Part shown: positions 12,384 to 22,887 of the stretch, in pieces
Numbering within the stretch: position 1 is the first letter of the stretch
Layout of the letters: every line of letters starts with the position of its first letter
IMG/VR virus record: IMGVR_UViG_3300045970_000329
Span: 1 to 36,831 of that record
Source of the DNA: a virus
Strand: one strand, 5' to 3'
DNA: 36,831 nucleotides
Notes under the pieces: generated by a model
What the model saw: the letters and a program-made list of their open reading frames with translations, nothing else
Told to the model about the DNA's origin: nothing
Databases searched by the model: none
Made by a program: the position numbers and the translations under genes

Positions 12384-14954
12384 CTACGGGGTGTAGTAGC
12401 CGCGACCGCCGCCACCACCACCGCCTCCGCCTCCGCCGGAGCCGCCGCCGGTATACGGAGCCGTGGACTGCTGGGTCCAGTCGGCCCCTAGGCCGGACGG
12501 CGGAACAAACCACGCACTCGCGGAGGGGCCATAGGCGTTGTAGATAGTGACGAACAGGAACCAGCGCGGGTCGTTGGTGGAGATAATCCCCGACACCACG
12601 TCGTTCTGCCAGAAGAACGAGGCTGCGGATATGTTGCTGGTCGCCGTGTGGGTTGTGGTGTTCGCGTATAGCCGGTCCGACAACGGCACATAGGAGGTCT
12701 GGATGAACGTGGCGGCGGTTGCGTTCCCCCGGTACAGGTCCAGTTTCGCGTAGCGCATCCCGTCGAGATTGTCCGACAGGGCGCTGGGGCGCAGGAACAG
12801 GTTGATGGAAAAGCTGCCGTGGGTGGTGAAGTTATTGACGCCCTGGATGAACAGCCGGCTGATGTTGGGGGCTCCGCTGAGATACGTTGGGCTCGTGTTG
12901 CAGTTTCCCTTGTACCAGCCAATGTCTGCCGCCATGTTCGTGCGGTCCAGCATCCGGGTCGCAACGGCGGTGGACTCGTCGAGCAGGAAGCCCTTGATGG
13001 TGATGCCGCCGGGCCCGACGCGCAGCGGGCTGTACGACATCCACACCACGCTTCCGTCGGCGATGTCGGTGCCGTAGGTGGTGGGCGCGGCGGTGCCGCT
13101 GGCGTGCGTCCCGGCGTTGGTCTTGATATACATTCGGCTAGTGCCGGACACCTTGACGATGGCGTACTGAGCGTAATTGGTGCTAGCTGCCCAATCGGCG
13201 ATACCCAGCACCGCCGCCGGGGTCAGCATCTTCACGCCGGCGGTGGGAGCGTGGGTAGTCGCGTCCTCCGTATAGGTGGTTGTGGCGATGCCATTGCCGT
13301 TGATCGCGTTAGCGTCCAGCGTGCCGGTCGTGATCTTGGCGCCGCTGATGGTGGTGTCGTTGACGTTGGCCAGCCACGCCGACTTGAGCATCGCGGCGGC
13401 CTGTGCCGCGTTGTTGGCAGCATTGGCCTTGGTGGTGGCGTCTCCGGCGGCGGTGGCCTCGGCCAGAGCCCTAGCCTGCGCCGCGATGACGTTGAGGAGC
13501 GCCTGCTTGGTCGTCAGGGCCGACTGGATGTATCCGCGCAGCAGGGCGCCGCCGCCGGACTGGAGGTCGGTCTGGGCCGTCATGCTGGTCCACAGGCCCC
13601 AGGTCGAGACGTAGGCCCCCAGGGTGGCCACGGCCGCGTCGTAGTTATTCCGCGCTGCCCAGCCGGCCACGATGCCGAAGCTGGTGGCCTGAGCGTCGAG
13701 GGTGCTCTGCTCGCTAGCCAGGGCATCGCACATGGGGCGGATAGCCTGCTTCTCGGGCGGGGTGATGATGTCGTCGCTGTTGAGGGCGTTGGTCAGCGTG
13801 GTGAGCTGGCCCTGCACCAGACCGGCCTTGTAGGTCGCGTCGGACGCGGCCGTAGCCTCGGCCAGCACCTTGGCCTGCATCGCCAGCTTGGTGAGGAGGG
13901 CCTGCTTGGTCGTCAGGGCGTACTGGATGTTGGTGCGGAAGGTCGAGCCGCCCCCGACCGCCAACGCTGTGTAGCTGGTCATGCTCGTCCAGCAACCGTT
14001 GGTGGTGATGAAGCTGGCCAGCACGGTGACTGCGGCGTCGTAGCTGTCCCGCTCGGCGACGATGCTGTACGCCGTAGCCTGCGCCACGAGCCCAGACTTC
14101 TCGGCTAGCAAGGCATCGCAGATTGGGCGCGTGGAGGACTTCTCCACGGGCGTCAGGATGTCGTCGCTGTTGAGGCTGGTGTTGAGCGTGTCCAGGTTGC
14201 CCTGTACCGCCCCGGACTTGGCGGTCGCATCCAGCGCAGCCGCGGCGATGGCTGCCTCCTGCGCCGCCAGGGCCTGGTTTCCGGCGTCCAGGAAGGCCGT
14301 CTGCTCGGCCAACGCCTTGGCCTGCGTGGCGATCTTTGTCAGGAGGGTCTGCTTGGTCGTGAGGGCGGTCTGGATGTTGGTCCGGAAGGTCGCGCCGCCG
14401 CCGGTCGCGAATGCGGTGTTCGCACCCATGTCCGTCCAGCACCCGTTCGTGGTGATGAAGCTAGCCAGGGCCGTGATGGCAGCGTTGTAGGCCGTCCTCT
14501 CGGCCGTAATCGAGAAGGCGGCTGCCTGGGCGCTGAGTCCCGACTGCTCGACCGCCAGGGCGTCACACAGCAGCCTGGTCGCCAGCTTCTCCACCGGGGT
14601 CAGCACGTCGTCGTTATTGAGGTCGCTGGCTAGCCGGGTCAGCGTGGCGTTGACGGCGCCCGCCTTGGCGGTGGCGTCGGCTGCCGCGGCAGCGATGGCG
14701 GCGGTGGAGGCAGCGTTCGCCCTCGCCTGGGCATCCAGGGCCGCGGCGGCCTGGGCTGCGGCGGCCTTGGCGGTGGCATCGGCGGCTGCATCGACGGCCA
14801 CCTGGGAGGCGGCGGAGATAGCCACCTCGGCCTGGGACAGCGCCCGACCGGCCAGCGTCTGGGTCAGCTCGGCGTCGGCCTTGAGGACCGGCAGGGCCTC
14901 CTCGCGGGCCAGGCCACGGGTCATCACCTGGAAGCTGCTCTCCCTCGTATCCAT
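12384..14954 (-). CDS. Tail fibre / appendage protein with triplicated helical domain
   Basis: An 856-residue protein just downstream of the giant virion protein (TAGATG junction). Residues 35-100 are an alanine-rich helix with DATAKAxAA-type repeats. Residues 101-218, 250-367 and 380-500 are three copies of one ~118-residue domain (DDxLTPxEK, xxxPxCDALxxEKSGLxAQA, FITTNGCWTSM, GGGxxFRTNIQxALTTKQ, LLTKxAxQAKxLAE). This DxxLTPxEK type is known from tail spikes and fibres, where it spaces domains. Residues 560-830 are beta-rich and probably the receptor-binding head. The C-terminus is an almost pure glycine linker (GGGSGGGGGGGGGGG) before RGYYTP. No chaperone gene follows. Confidence 0.82.
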   Translation of the reverse strand: MDTRESSFQVMTRGLAREEALPVLKADAELTQTLAGRALSQAEVAISAASQVAVDAAADATAKAAAAQAAAALDAQARANAASTAAIAAAAADATAKAGAVNATLTRLASDLNNDDVLTPVEKLATRLLCDALAVEQSGLSAQAAAFSITAERTAYNAAITALASFITTNGCWTDMGANTAFATGGGATFRTNIQTALTTKQTLLTKIATQAKALAEQTAFLDAGNQALAAQEAAIAAAALDATAKSGAVQGNLDTLNTSLNSDDILTPVEKSSTRPICDALLAEKSGLVAQATAYSIVAERDSYDAAVTVLASFITTNGCWTSMTSYTALAVGGGSTFRTNIQYALTTKQALLTKLAMQAKVLAEATAASDATYKAGLVQGQLTTLTNALNSDDIITPPEKQAIRPMCDALASEQSTLDAQATSFGIVAGWAARNNYDAAVATLGAYVSTWGLWTSMTAQTDLQSGGGALLRGYIQSALTTKQALLNVIAAQARALAEATAAGDATTKANAANNAAQAAAMLKSAWLANVNDTTISGAKITTGTLDANAINGNGIATTTYTEDATTHAPTAGVKMLTPAAVLGIADWAASTNYAQYAIVKVSGTSRMYIKTNAGTHASGTAAPTTYGTDIADGSVVWMSYSPLRVGPGGITIKGFLLDESTAVATRMLDRTNMAADIGWYKGNCNTSPTYLSGAPNISRLFIQGVNNFTTHGSFSINLFLRPSALSDNLDGMRYAKLDLYRGNATAATFIQTSYVPLSDRLYANTTTHTATSNISAASFFWQNDVVSGIISTNDPRWFLFVTIYNAYGPSASAWFVPPSGLGADWTQQSTAPYTGGGSGGGGGGGGGGGRGYYTP
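13455..14654 (-). repeat. Three tandem ~118-residue coding repeats in the tail fibre gene
   Basis: In-frame repeated units at about 14654-14301, 14207-13854 and 13817-13455 encode the same helical domain, separated by spacer helices of about 30 and 12 residues. The first two copies are closer to each other (both have SFITTNGCWT); the third diverges (STWGLWTSM). DNA similarity is high enough that recombination could change copy number, giving fibres of different length. Confidence 0.8.
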
Positions 14955-17900
14955 CTACTTGCCCTCCATCATGTTGAGCGGCGTCACCAGCTCGCTGGAC
15001 GCCTTCTGTCCGAACACCAGACCGCTAGCGATGGAGCCGGCCCCGTGGCGCTGCCAGTCGTGCTTGAGCCCCTTGTCGATGTAGCGCCCGGTCTTGGACG
15101 CCTGACCAAAGCCAGCCATCCCACCGACCGTCGCAGCCCCCAGGGCCAGCGCCAGCTCGACGCCGCCGACCTTGCCCGTGGCCGCCCCCTTCGCCTCGGA
15201 GTAGAGCCGGGTCATCAGCGACGTGCCCGGCAGCCCGCCGCGCGCCGTGCCCGGGGACAGGTAGTTGATGATGGGGAGCTGGTAGGGGATGGTCGAGAGC
15301 ATCCGGGCAACCGCCCACTTGGCCACGCCCTTGGCGTCGTCGTCCTTCTTGGGACCACGGCTAGCCAGGAAGTCGCCGGCGACTCCCATTACCGCAGCCT
15401 GGGCTCCGATGACGAGCATGGCTCGGCCGATGACGGCGGCCCTGGACGGAGCCCCCTCGCCCGTCTCCCGCCAGGCGTCGGCCGCCTCCACGATGGTCCG
15501 GCGGTTGAAGTTATAGACCTTGCTGGCGAAGCCGTAGAGGAAAGCGGTCTGACCAAAGAACCTCTCGTCCCGCAGCAGGGCGGCCTTGCTAGCCGCATCG
15601 TTGGCCGGGAAATACTTGCGGACCAGGGCGTCGGCCTCGCGGACGGCGGTGGCGTGTGCCTCGGGCGCCTGTTCCAGCGTCTTGTCGGCCATGAGCCCCT
15701 GGTACTTGGCCAGCCAGATGGACGTGGCAGTCATCCGGTCCGTCGTCTCCATCATCCAGTAAGCCGCGTGCTCGATGTCCCGGTAGAACCCCTTGGCGCC
15801 CCTGCGCGAGACGATGGACTCGATGGCCTCGCCGGTGTTCGAGCCGTGGTGCATCCTGGCCCGCAGCGCGATGGAGTGCTCCAATCCGAACGCCCGGAGG
15901 TCTGTCCAGTTAGCGGCTAGCTGGGAGGTGACGCTAGCCAGGCGCTCGGCCGACACCTCGCCGGCCATCAGCGGCAGGAGCGGGTTGGTCAGGTCGGCCA
16001 TGGCGACCGACAGGTTGAACCCGACGGCGCCCAGGGTGGCCTTGCGCTTGGCGAACGACAAGACCGCGTTCCAGCCGCGCATCGTGTCGCCGGCCACGCT
16101 GGTCGCGCCCTTGGTGGCGACGGCGCGGACGTAGGACGGGAAGATGGCCTCGTACTCCTGGCCCAGCGTGCCGCGCAGCATGGAGCGGAAGGCGGGGTCC
16201 ATCACCAGGCCCGCGGCCTCCTTGACCCACAGCCGGTGGGTCACGTCATGGAGCACTTGGGAGACGTGCGCCGGAACGACGTGGAAGTCGAGGTTGAGGA
16301 TGTCGCTGTTCTCCCGGGCGCGCTGCTGGGCGTGCGAGTTCCCGACCTTGGCGGGCCTGGCATCCGGACCCCGAAGGGCGCCGGCGCCGTCCACCGCCCC
16401 CAGCGGCACGGGCCGCTTGCTGGGGATGCGCGGGTCGTAGCGGGCAGGGAAGTAGCCGCCCTCCAGCTCGACCCACGAGCCGTCGGCCAGCACCAGCCTG
16501 ACCGGGGATGCCGCCACCTTCTCGGGGCGCAGCCCCTGGTCCGCGATGTGCGTCTCCTCGATGAGCGGGTAGAGGTCGGCTAGCGCGGTCCACACGCCCT
16601 GGACCCAGCTCAGCTCGCCCCTGGTCAGATGCTTGCCCAGAGTCCTGAGAACCTGGGCCTCGTCCCAACCCATGCCATCGAGGAGGCGCTGCTTGTTCCC
16701 CTCGTTGCCCATGTTGAGCGCCACCATGATGAGCTGGCCAATGGACATCGGGGAGTCCGGGGCCAGGATGCCCATGGTGTCGGGCACGGGCAGTTCCTTG
16801 CCGGCGCCCTCGGCCACCTCGCGCAGCCGCTTGGCCGTCTCGGGCGGGAGCTGGTCCCACAGGTCCTGGATGCGCTGGGCGAACTTGCCCGAAAGCGCCA
16901 GCTCCTTGTCCTGGGCGACCAGGCGCTCCTCGATCATGAAGCGCCAGAGCGGGTGCGTGCGGTCATTGCCCGTGATCTGGTCGACCAGGCCCTCGATCTC
17001 GGTGAGGTTGGAGTCGATGGAGGCCATGAACTTGCGGGCCAGATAGGCCGCCCTGGCCGCCGGGGACAGGGCGGACGGGTCGCGGGGCAGGCCGCGCGCC
17101 CCGAACCTGGCCAGCGACTTGGCGGTGGCGTCCACCACGTTCTTGCGGGACTCCTTCTTGCCGGCCAGCGTAATGGCGTTCTTGCCGCTGGCCACGGCCT
17201 TGATGTTCTCGACCGCGTTGTGGACCTCACGCGCCTGCTCGACCGTCAGCTCGTCCCACTCCTTGGGGCTGGCCGCCAGCTCGCGGATGAAGTCCGCGTT
17301 CCAGCCGTCGGCTTGCAGCTTGCCATCCACCTCGAACACGTCCCCACCGTCACGCCGCATGGCCTCCAGGGCGCGCTCGATGGCGCCGGCGTCGGGCTTG
17401 GCGCCCTCCTCGAACCCGGCGGCCAGCCGGATGGCGTCGGTGGCGTCGCTGTACGAAATGTCAGCGTGGCCCAGGCTGGACTTCCAGTCCTTTCCGCCGG
17501 CCTTCTTCACCCGCTTCCAGGCGGACTCCATTTCGGCCGTCAGCGACTCGCTAGCCGCGACGAGGTGCTTGTTGAGGATGACCTCGTCCCAGGCGTGCTG
17601 GGCCTGTCGGTAGAGGAAGTCGCTCTCCGTGGTGCGTCCGCCGGAGCTGGCCTTCTTGGCCTTGGCCATCAGGTCGAACGCCTGCTTGGCCGACTTGCGC
17701 TCGGCCGCCAGGTGGAAAGCGCCGGACACGTCGCCCACCTTCGTCTCGGCCACGGCCTTCTCGACCGCCCCGCGCACGACGCCGGCCGGGAGCCGGGCCT
17801 TGGTCTGACCCAGCTCGCGGGCCAGGGCGGCGCGGACGCGCAGCGCCTCCTGCAAGTCGGAGGGTCCGTGGGTAGCACGGGCCATTTCGCTGCGGACCGT

Positions 17901-20900
17901 CTCCGTGACCAGCTCCAGCTCGGTGCCGAACGTCGCCTCCATCCGGGCCTTGACCTCGGCCTCGATGGCCTGCTCGCGCGGCAGCGCCTCGGCCAGCTTG
18001 CGGACCATGTCGGTGCCGGAGTCCCAGCCAAAGGCCAGGGCCAGCTCGTCGGGGTGGACGCCGGCGTCGCGGGTCAGCCCCTTGGCCTTCAACCTCTCGG
18101 CCACGGCCTGCCCAGCCAGCGCCTCCACGTCGGCGTAGCGCAGCCGCATGGTGCGGCCACTCTCGTCCACCAGCCCCAGGCTGGCCAGCGGCGCGGGACG
18201 GGTGGACTCGCCCTCCTTGTTGCGGAGGGTGCCCGTCTGGAGGAAGTGCTCGGTGATGCCGCCGGGCGACTCGTCGTACTCCTGGGTGGCCGAGACGCGA
18301 ATCAGCTCGCGCTCGGCATTCAGCTTCCCGCCGGCGCCGGCCGCACGCCCCTGGCTAGCGGCGCTAGCTCGGTCCAGCCGGTCCCGGGCCTCGTCCTCGG
18401 TCTTGAGCCGCAGCTCCGCGATGGCCGCCGCGTCCTCGGGCGTCAGGTTGAGCAAGGCTCCGTAGTCGACCCGGCCCTCCTTGGTCTGCTCGACCGCGCG
18501 GTCCACGGCAATGAGCCGGTCGAACACGCCGCGCACCTCGTCGGACAGCTCCAGCTCCTGGCCGTAATTGTCGCGATACTGCTTTTTGATACCCTCAATG
18601 GAGCCGTAGATGCGCCCCATCCACTCGCGGAAGCGACGGAACACCGACCGCAGCTCGGGCGCGGGGGCCTTGCCCTCGGCCAGATACTGCTCCCAGGCGT
18701 GGGAGATTCGCTCCTCCTTGGCCTCCAGGGCGGTCAGCCGCTTCGACTCGGCAGCCGTGCGCTTGGCCTCGGGAATGCCGCCCAGCTTGGTGCGCTCCAG
18801 GTTGTCGGCCAGCCGCTCGCTAGCGTCCTTCCATCCGCCGAACTTCAACAGCTCGGCGTAGTCGGCCTTGAGCCGTTCGGGCGCGGCCGGGTCGAGCGCC
18901 ATGTCGTGCATCGACCAGGACAGGAAGTGGGAGGACTCATGGGCGAGGGTGGACCGGTCGCCAGCCAGGGCGCGGATGATGAAGTCGCGCGGCGTGCCGT
19001 CCGGACCAAGGGTCATCCGGATGGCGCCGCGGTTGCTCTGGCGCAGCTCGCCGATGTTGGCCTTGGTGCGGGCTTGCAGCTCGGCCCACTTGGCCGGCAC
19101 GTCGATGGCGGCAACCTGCTCGGCGGTCAGGCCGTAGCGGTCCACGATGAACTCGTCGCTCAGCTTGAACGGAATGCCCAGCTCATTCAGCCGCTCGTAC
19201 ATCCGCTCGGTGGCAGGCGTGCGCCCCAGGTCGGAGCGCATCCCCAGGCCGTGCAGCTTGGCAATCTGGAGGGCCTTGAGGTAGAGGGCGCTGGAGTAGC
19301 CCTTGCCCTTCTCCCAGGCCACAAGGTCGTTCCACTCCTTGGAGCCCTCGGCCAACCCCTCCTTCCCGACCCCCAGCAGCGACACGTCGAGCGTGTCCGT
19401 CTCCTGGTTCACCTCGGTCCACATCCAGACCTCGGACTCGGGGTTGCGGAAGTGGATGGAGCCGTCCTTGCGCGTGAGGATGACCCCCTCCAGGCTGGCC
19501 TGCTCCAGAAAGTTCGTCAGCTCAGCGTCGTGCCTGGAGACGGTGGTGGTGGCGTCGGACTCGGGGGCCGTGACCTCGACCTTTGCCTTGCTGGCCGCGT
19601 CGGACAGAAGGTCGCGAGGCAGCTCGACCGGGGCAACGCCCAGCTCCTTCGCCACCTCGGTCGCCAGCGACGTGGGCTTGCCGGCCTCGCCACGAATCCA
19701 GGCCAGGCGGTCCTTGCGGGCCACCATGTCGCGCAGCAACCCGGCGCCGTCGGGCGCGCCAATGACGCTAGCCAGCTCGTCGGCGGACAGGCCGCCGGCC
19801 TCGGTCGGCAGCTTGGTGGAGTCATTGCCCAGCAGCCTGGCGGCCTCGGCGAAGTCCAGCTTGGGCGACACCTCGGCGCCGGCCAGGGCGGCCTCGCGCG
19901 CCTGGGCGTTCAGCTCGGTCAGCCTGGCCCGCAGCGCCTCGGTGGCGGCAGCCTTGGTGCCCCCAGCATCCACGGCATCCGGCTTCCCGTACCACCCGGG
20001 CGGCCGGGTGGCGTAGTCGGCGCGGCTCACGTCCAGCTCGCCCTGGGTCTTGGCGTGCCAGCGGTCGAACGCCTCGATCTTCTTCTTGTTGGCGAACTTG
20101 CCCGACGACACCCACTTCTCGTCGTAGCGCAGCTTGGCCAGCAGGCCGCCCCAGGCGCGCGGGTCGATGGGGTCAGCGGCCCGGGTACCCTCGGGCTCGG
20201 CCGCCCACCTCTCCAGGGCCTCGCGGACCTTGGCGTAGCCCCTCCCGCCCAGGCCCTGCGTCAGCCGGCCGGCGGCCCACGCCTGCATCACGCCCATCTT
20301 CGATGGGCCGGCGGCTCCGTCCTCGATGGACGGCCTCATGTAGCCGAACACCAGCTTCTGCGCCTGCTCCGGCGCGTCCACCCCGCCCAGAGCCGCCCAG
20401 GTGTGCTCCCAGGCGGCCCGGTGCTCGGCGAAGTCCTTGGCATCCAGCCACGATGGGATGCGGACGGAGTGGGACGCCTCGCCCTTGCCGTCGTGCAGCC
20501 GCACAGCCGCCCCGCCCTCGGGGTCGGACTCGATGCGGACGGCCACGCGCTTCGTGGCGCTGCGGCGCTCCAGCGGGCCCCGCTCCGCGCCCCCGTCGGC
20601 CTTGGCCACGCGCTTCGCGACCTTCTCGATCTCGGCCAGCAGCTCCTTCGGAGCGGTCGCCTTTCCGCTAGCCACGGCCTGCTCGCGCAGCCTGGCCAGC
20701 AGCGGCTCGGTGGCCGGGGTGGACTTGCCGGTCCGCAGGAACTCCCACGCCTTGGCGGCCGGGTGCTCGTCGAACGCCTTGGCAGCGGCGGCGCGGCGGG
20801 CGCGCTCCAGGACGGCCGGGGCGTTGCGGGCGGAGGCCACGCGGGTCGCCCCGTCCAGCACGCCGAACGAGCTGCCGGACAGCTCCTCCAGGAACAGGCT

Positions 20901-22880
20901 GGGCAGGCGCACCTTGACAGCCGCCTCGTCCACGGAGACGTTGAACTCCCTGGCTGCGACCTCGACCGCCCCGCGGAAGGTGCGGGCGAAGGTGTCGGCC
21001 TCGGCCGGCGACTTGCCGATGCGCGTGGCAGCGGCCCGCATCTTCTCCGCGATGACATCCAGCTCGACCTGGACGCCGTCCGTCTGCCGCTCCTCCCACC
21101 GCTTGGTCAGGAACTCCTGGGCGTCAGCCATCTCCTTGAGCGCCTGACGGCGCGTGGGGGAGCCGGGGTCCGGCGTGATGTCCATGGCCAGGCGCTCGTG
21201 GAGCCCCTTCTGCACCGCGTTCGTCGCCCACTTGCCCAAGGGGACGGGCAGCATGGCGCCGTCCGCCGTGGCCTTGTCGAACGCCTCGCCGCTGTCGCCC
21301 ACGATGCGGCTAGCCAGCTCGCGGGGCGCCACGTTCTCCTTCTGCGCCAGCTCGGACAGGGCCTCCACGTCAACGTGGACGGTCTGGTTCGGGCCCATCT
21401 GCGTGACCAGCTTGTCGAATTCCTCGGGGCTGGCCTTCGCCATCCGGCTGTTCTTGGTGTTGTCCGCGATGTCCTTGAGCGTGCTGGCCAGGTCGGCGCT
21501 GCGGCGCCAGCGGCCGTAGTTCCCAACGGCGTTGGCCACGGGGCGGAACGCGGAAATCACCGCGAAGTCCTCCATTCCACGGACGGCGCCCTGGAGGAAA
21601 GAGGCCATCACCCTGCCGTCCGTCCCCTCGCCGTGGCTAGCCTGGGCCAGCTCCAGCGTGGCCTGGCCGATGCCGGACTGGAGCCCCATGATGAGCCCGC
21701 CGTGGAGCTGGGCCTCGCCATACTCCTTGGCCAGATGGCCGGCCACGCCAACGAAGGTGCGGTCGGTCATCAGCCGGTCGATGGCCTTGGGCACAATCCT
21801 GGCCACCGTCCGCTCGACGGCGCCGACCTTCATGGCGACCTTGCCGGCCCCCAGGCCGACGGCGTTGGGAAGCCCGCTCATCACCATGCCCAGGGGGATG
21901 GAACCGTAGAACGACCAATTGCTGGCCTCATGGTCGGTCAGGAGGTCGGTCTTGCCGTCCGCCCGCTTGGCGTCGTGGAGCTGGTGGTACAGCCCGCCGC
22001 GCATTTCCTCGCCCCAATACATGGCGGCGAAGGGGCCCAACATCGAGCTGGCGACCATTTCCGGGCCCATGTCGACGGCAATCTTCGCCACGTTGGCCAG
22101 GGCATTGCGGACGTAGTCATGCTCGTGGAACTGAGTATCGCCGGACACCCCCAGCTCGGTCAGCTTCGCCTCGGCCGCGTGGACCTGCTCCCACATGGAG
22201 GTGTGCTCGGCCTCGGTCATCGGGCGCTGGCGGGCCAGGACCCGAACCTCCTTACCGGTGGCCACCTGCTCGTAGCCCAAGGACGGGTCGCGAACCGTCC
22301 CGTCCGCGAGCTGAGTGGTCAGCCGCTTGATCTCGGTGTTGAGCCGACGACCCTCGAACAGCCGGCCAAAGAATCCGGGCACGGCGGATTGCAGCTTGCC
22401 GTCCGCCATGTAGGCGTCCCGGCCGGTCAGCTTCTCCAGCGCGGAGAGCCGGTCGTAGTCGCTGCGGGCCAGCGCCGTCTTGCTGGGGTCGCCGATGAAC
22501 CCGGCCAGGACCGGGTGGTCCCGAACGACGGAGAACGAGTCCAGCTTCTGCGCTTCGACCGCGCCCCGAGCGCCGGGCAGGTCGGCGGCCACCACCTCGG
22601 GCTTCCACCCCAGGGCCGACGACAGGCGCAGCACCTCGGCCTGCTCCTCGGGAGCCTTGTCGTTGTTCGCCACCCGCCAGCGCAGGTTGAGCGCAAGCTG
22701 CTCCTCGTCCTTGGCGGTGTCCACGACCGGCCGGGCCGGCGGCAGCTCCCCAATGACAGCGGTGAAGTCAGGCAACGGGCTGGCCGGCGCCGCGCCCTGG
22801 TCGCCCAGGACGGGGACGGTGGCGGACGGAACGGGCGGCAGCTCGGAGATTGCGGCGCTGAAATCGGGGAGGGTTTCCAT
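14955..22880 (-). CDS. Giant polyvalent internal virion protein
   Basis: A 2641-residue protein, the largest gene of the window, placed where T7-like phages keep the ejected gp15/gp16. Visible parts in order: N-terminal helices with a WRVANNDKAPEEQAEV segment typical of large polyvalent phage proteins; hydrophobic Gly/Ala stretches about residues 265-370; an acetyltransferase-like fold about 1115-1260 (GKGYSSALYLKALQIAKLHG, then MRSDLG and TERMYERLNELGIPF); a zincin-like HESSH motif at 1314-1318 in AHESSHFLSW; long charged coiled coils; a C-terminal conserved-looking region about 2250-2470 (HAAYWMMETTDRMTATSIWL); and two membrane-like segments near 2480-2500 and 2565-2590. Such proteins travel in the virion and enter the host with the DNA. 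Catalytic activity is inferred from motifs only. No SLT-type lysozyme motif was noticed. Confidence 0.85.
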   Translation of the reverse strand: METLPDFSAAISELPPVPSATVPVLGDQGAAPASPLPDFTAVIGELPPARPVVDTAKDEEQLALNLRWRVANNDKAPEEQAEVLRLSSALGWKPEVVAADLPGARGAVEAQKLDSFSVVRDHPVLAGFIGDPSKTALARSDYDRLSALEKLTGRDAYMADGKLQSAVPGFFGRLFEGRRLNTEIKRLTTQLADGTVRDPSLGYEQVATGKEVRVLARQRPMTEAEHTSMWEQVHAAEAKLTELGVSGDTQFHEHDYVRNALANVAKIAVDMGPEMVASSMLGPFAAMYWGEEMRGGLYHQLHDAKRADGKTDLLTDHEASNWSFYGSIPLGMVMSGLPNAVGLGAGKVAMKVGAVERTVARIVPKAIDRLMTDRTFVGVAGHLAKEYGEAQLHGGLIMGLQSGIGQATLELAQASHGEGTDGRVMASFLQGAVRGMEDFAVISAFRPVANAVGNYGRWRRSADLASTLKDIADNTKNSRMAKASPEEFDKLVTQMGPNQTVHVDVEALSELAQKENVAPRELASRIVGDSGEAFDKATADGAMLPVPLGKWATNAVQKGLHERLAMDITPDPGSPTRRQALKEMADAQEFLTKRWEERQTDGVQVELDVIAEKMRAAATRIGKSPAEADTFARTFRGAVEVAAREFNVSVDEAAVKVRLPSLFLEELSGSSFGVLDGATRVASARNAPAVLERARRAAAAKAFDEHPAAKAWEFLRTGKSTPATEPLLARLREQAVASGKATAPKELLAEIEKVAKRVAKADGGAERGPLERRSATKRVAVRIESDPEGGAAVRLHDGKGEASHSVRIPSWLDAKDFAEHRAAWEHTWAALGGVDAPEQAQKLVFGYMRPSIEDGAAGPSKMGVMQAWAAGRLTQGLGGRGYAKVREALERWAAEPEGTRAADPIDPRAWGGLLAKLRYDEKWVSSGKFANKKKIEAFDRWHAKTQGELDVSRADYATRPPGWYGKPDAVDAGGTKAAATEALRARLTELNAQAREAALAGAEVSPKLDFAEAARLLGNDSTKLPTEAGGLSADELASVIGAPDGAGLLRDMVARKDRLAWIRGEAGKPTSLATEVAKELGVAPVELPRDLLSDAASKAKVEVTAPESDATTTVSRHDAELTNFLEQASLEGVILTRKDGSIHFRNPESEVWMWTEVNQETDTLDVSLLGVGKEGLAEGSKEWNDLVAWEKGKGYSSALYLKALQIAKLHGLGMRSDLGRTPATERMYERLNELGIPFKLSDEFIVDRYGLTAEQVAAIDVPAKWAELQARTKANIGELRQSNRGAIRMTLGPDGTPRDFIIRALAGDRSTLAHESSHFLSWSMHDMALDPAAPERLKADYAELLKFGGWKDASERLADNLERTKLGGIPEAKRTAAESKRLTALEAKEERISHAWEQYLAEGKAPAPELRSVFRRFREWMGRIYGSIEGIKKQYRDNYGQELELSDEVRGVFDRLIAVDRAVEQTKEGRVDYGALLNLTPEDAAAIAELRLKTEDEARDRLDRASAASQGRAAGAGGKLNAERELIRVSATQEYDESPGGITEHFLQTGTLRNKEGESTRPAPLASLGLVDESGRTMRLRYADVEALAGQAVAERLKAKGLTRDAGVHPDELALAFGWDSGTDMVRKLAEALPREQAIEAEVKARMEATFGTELELVTETVRSEMARATHGPSDLQEALRVRAALARELGQTKARLPAGVVRGAVEKAVAETKVGDVSGAFHLAAERKSAKQAFDLMAKAKKASSGGRTTESDFLYRQAQHAWDEVILNKHLVAASESLTAEMESAWKRVKKAGGKDWKSSLGHADISYSDATDAIRLAAGFEEGAKPDAGAIERALEAMRRDGGDVFEVDGKLQADGWNADFIRELAASPKEWDELTVEQAREVHNAVENIKAVASGKNAITLAGKKESRKNVVDATAKSLARFGARGLPRDPSALSPAARAAYLARKFMASIDSNLTEIEGLVDQITGNDRTHPLWRFMIEERLVAQDKELALSGKFAQRIQDLWDQLPPETAKRLREVAEGAGKELPVPDTMGILAPDSPMSIGQLIMVALNMGNEGNKQRLLDGMGWDEAQVLRTLGKHLTRGELSWVQGVWTALADLYPLIEETHIADQGLRPEKVAASPVRLVLADGSWVELEGGYFPARYDPRIPSKRPVPLGAVDGAGALRGPDARPAKVGNSHAQQRARENSDILNLDFHVVPAHVSQVLHDVTHRLWVKEAAGLVMDPAFRSMLRGTLGQEYEAIFPSYVRAVATKGATSVAGDTMRGWNAVLSFAKRKATLGAVGFNLSVAMADLTNPLLPLMAGEVSAERLASVTSQLAANWTDLRAFGLEHSIALRARMHHGSNTGEAIESIVSRRGAKGFYRDIEHAAYWMMETTDRMTATSIWLAKYQGLMADKTLEQAPEAHATAVREADALVRKYFPANDAASKAALLRDERFFGQTAFLYGFASKVYNFNRRTIVEAADAWRETGEGAPSRAAVIGRAMLVIGAQAAVMGVAGDFLASRGPKKDDDAKGVAKWAVARMLSTIPYQLPIINYLSPGTARGGLPGTSLMTRLYSEAKGAATGKVGGVELALALGAATVGGMAGFGQASKTGRYIDKGLKHDWQRHGAGSIASGLVFGQKASSELVTPLNMMEGK

Positions 22881-22887
22881 GTTCTCG

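Noticed and set aside
12819-14108. Long plus-strand frame over the tail fibre gene
   Set aside because: Composition is a Gly/Arg/Val-rich shadow; the repeated helical domains on the minus strand are clearly the real coding sequence.
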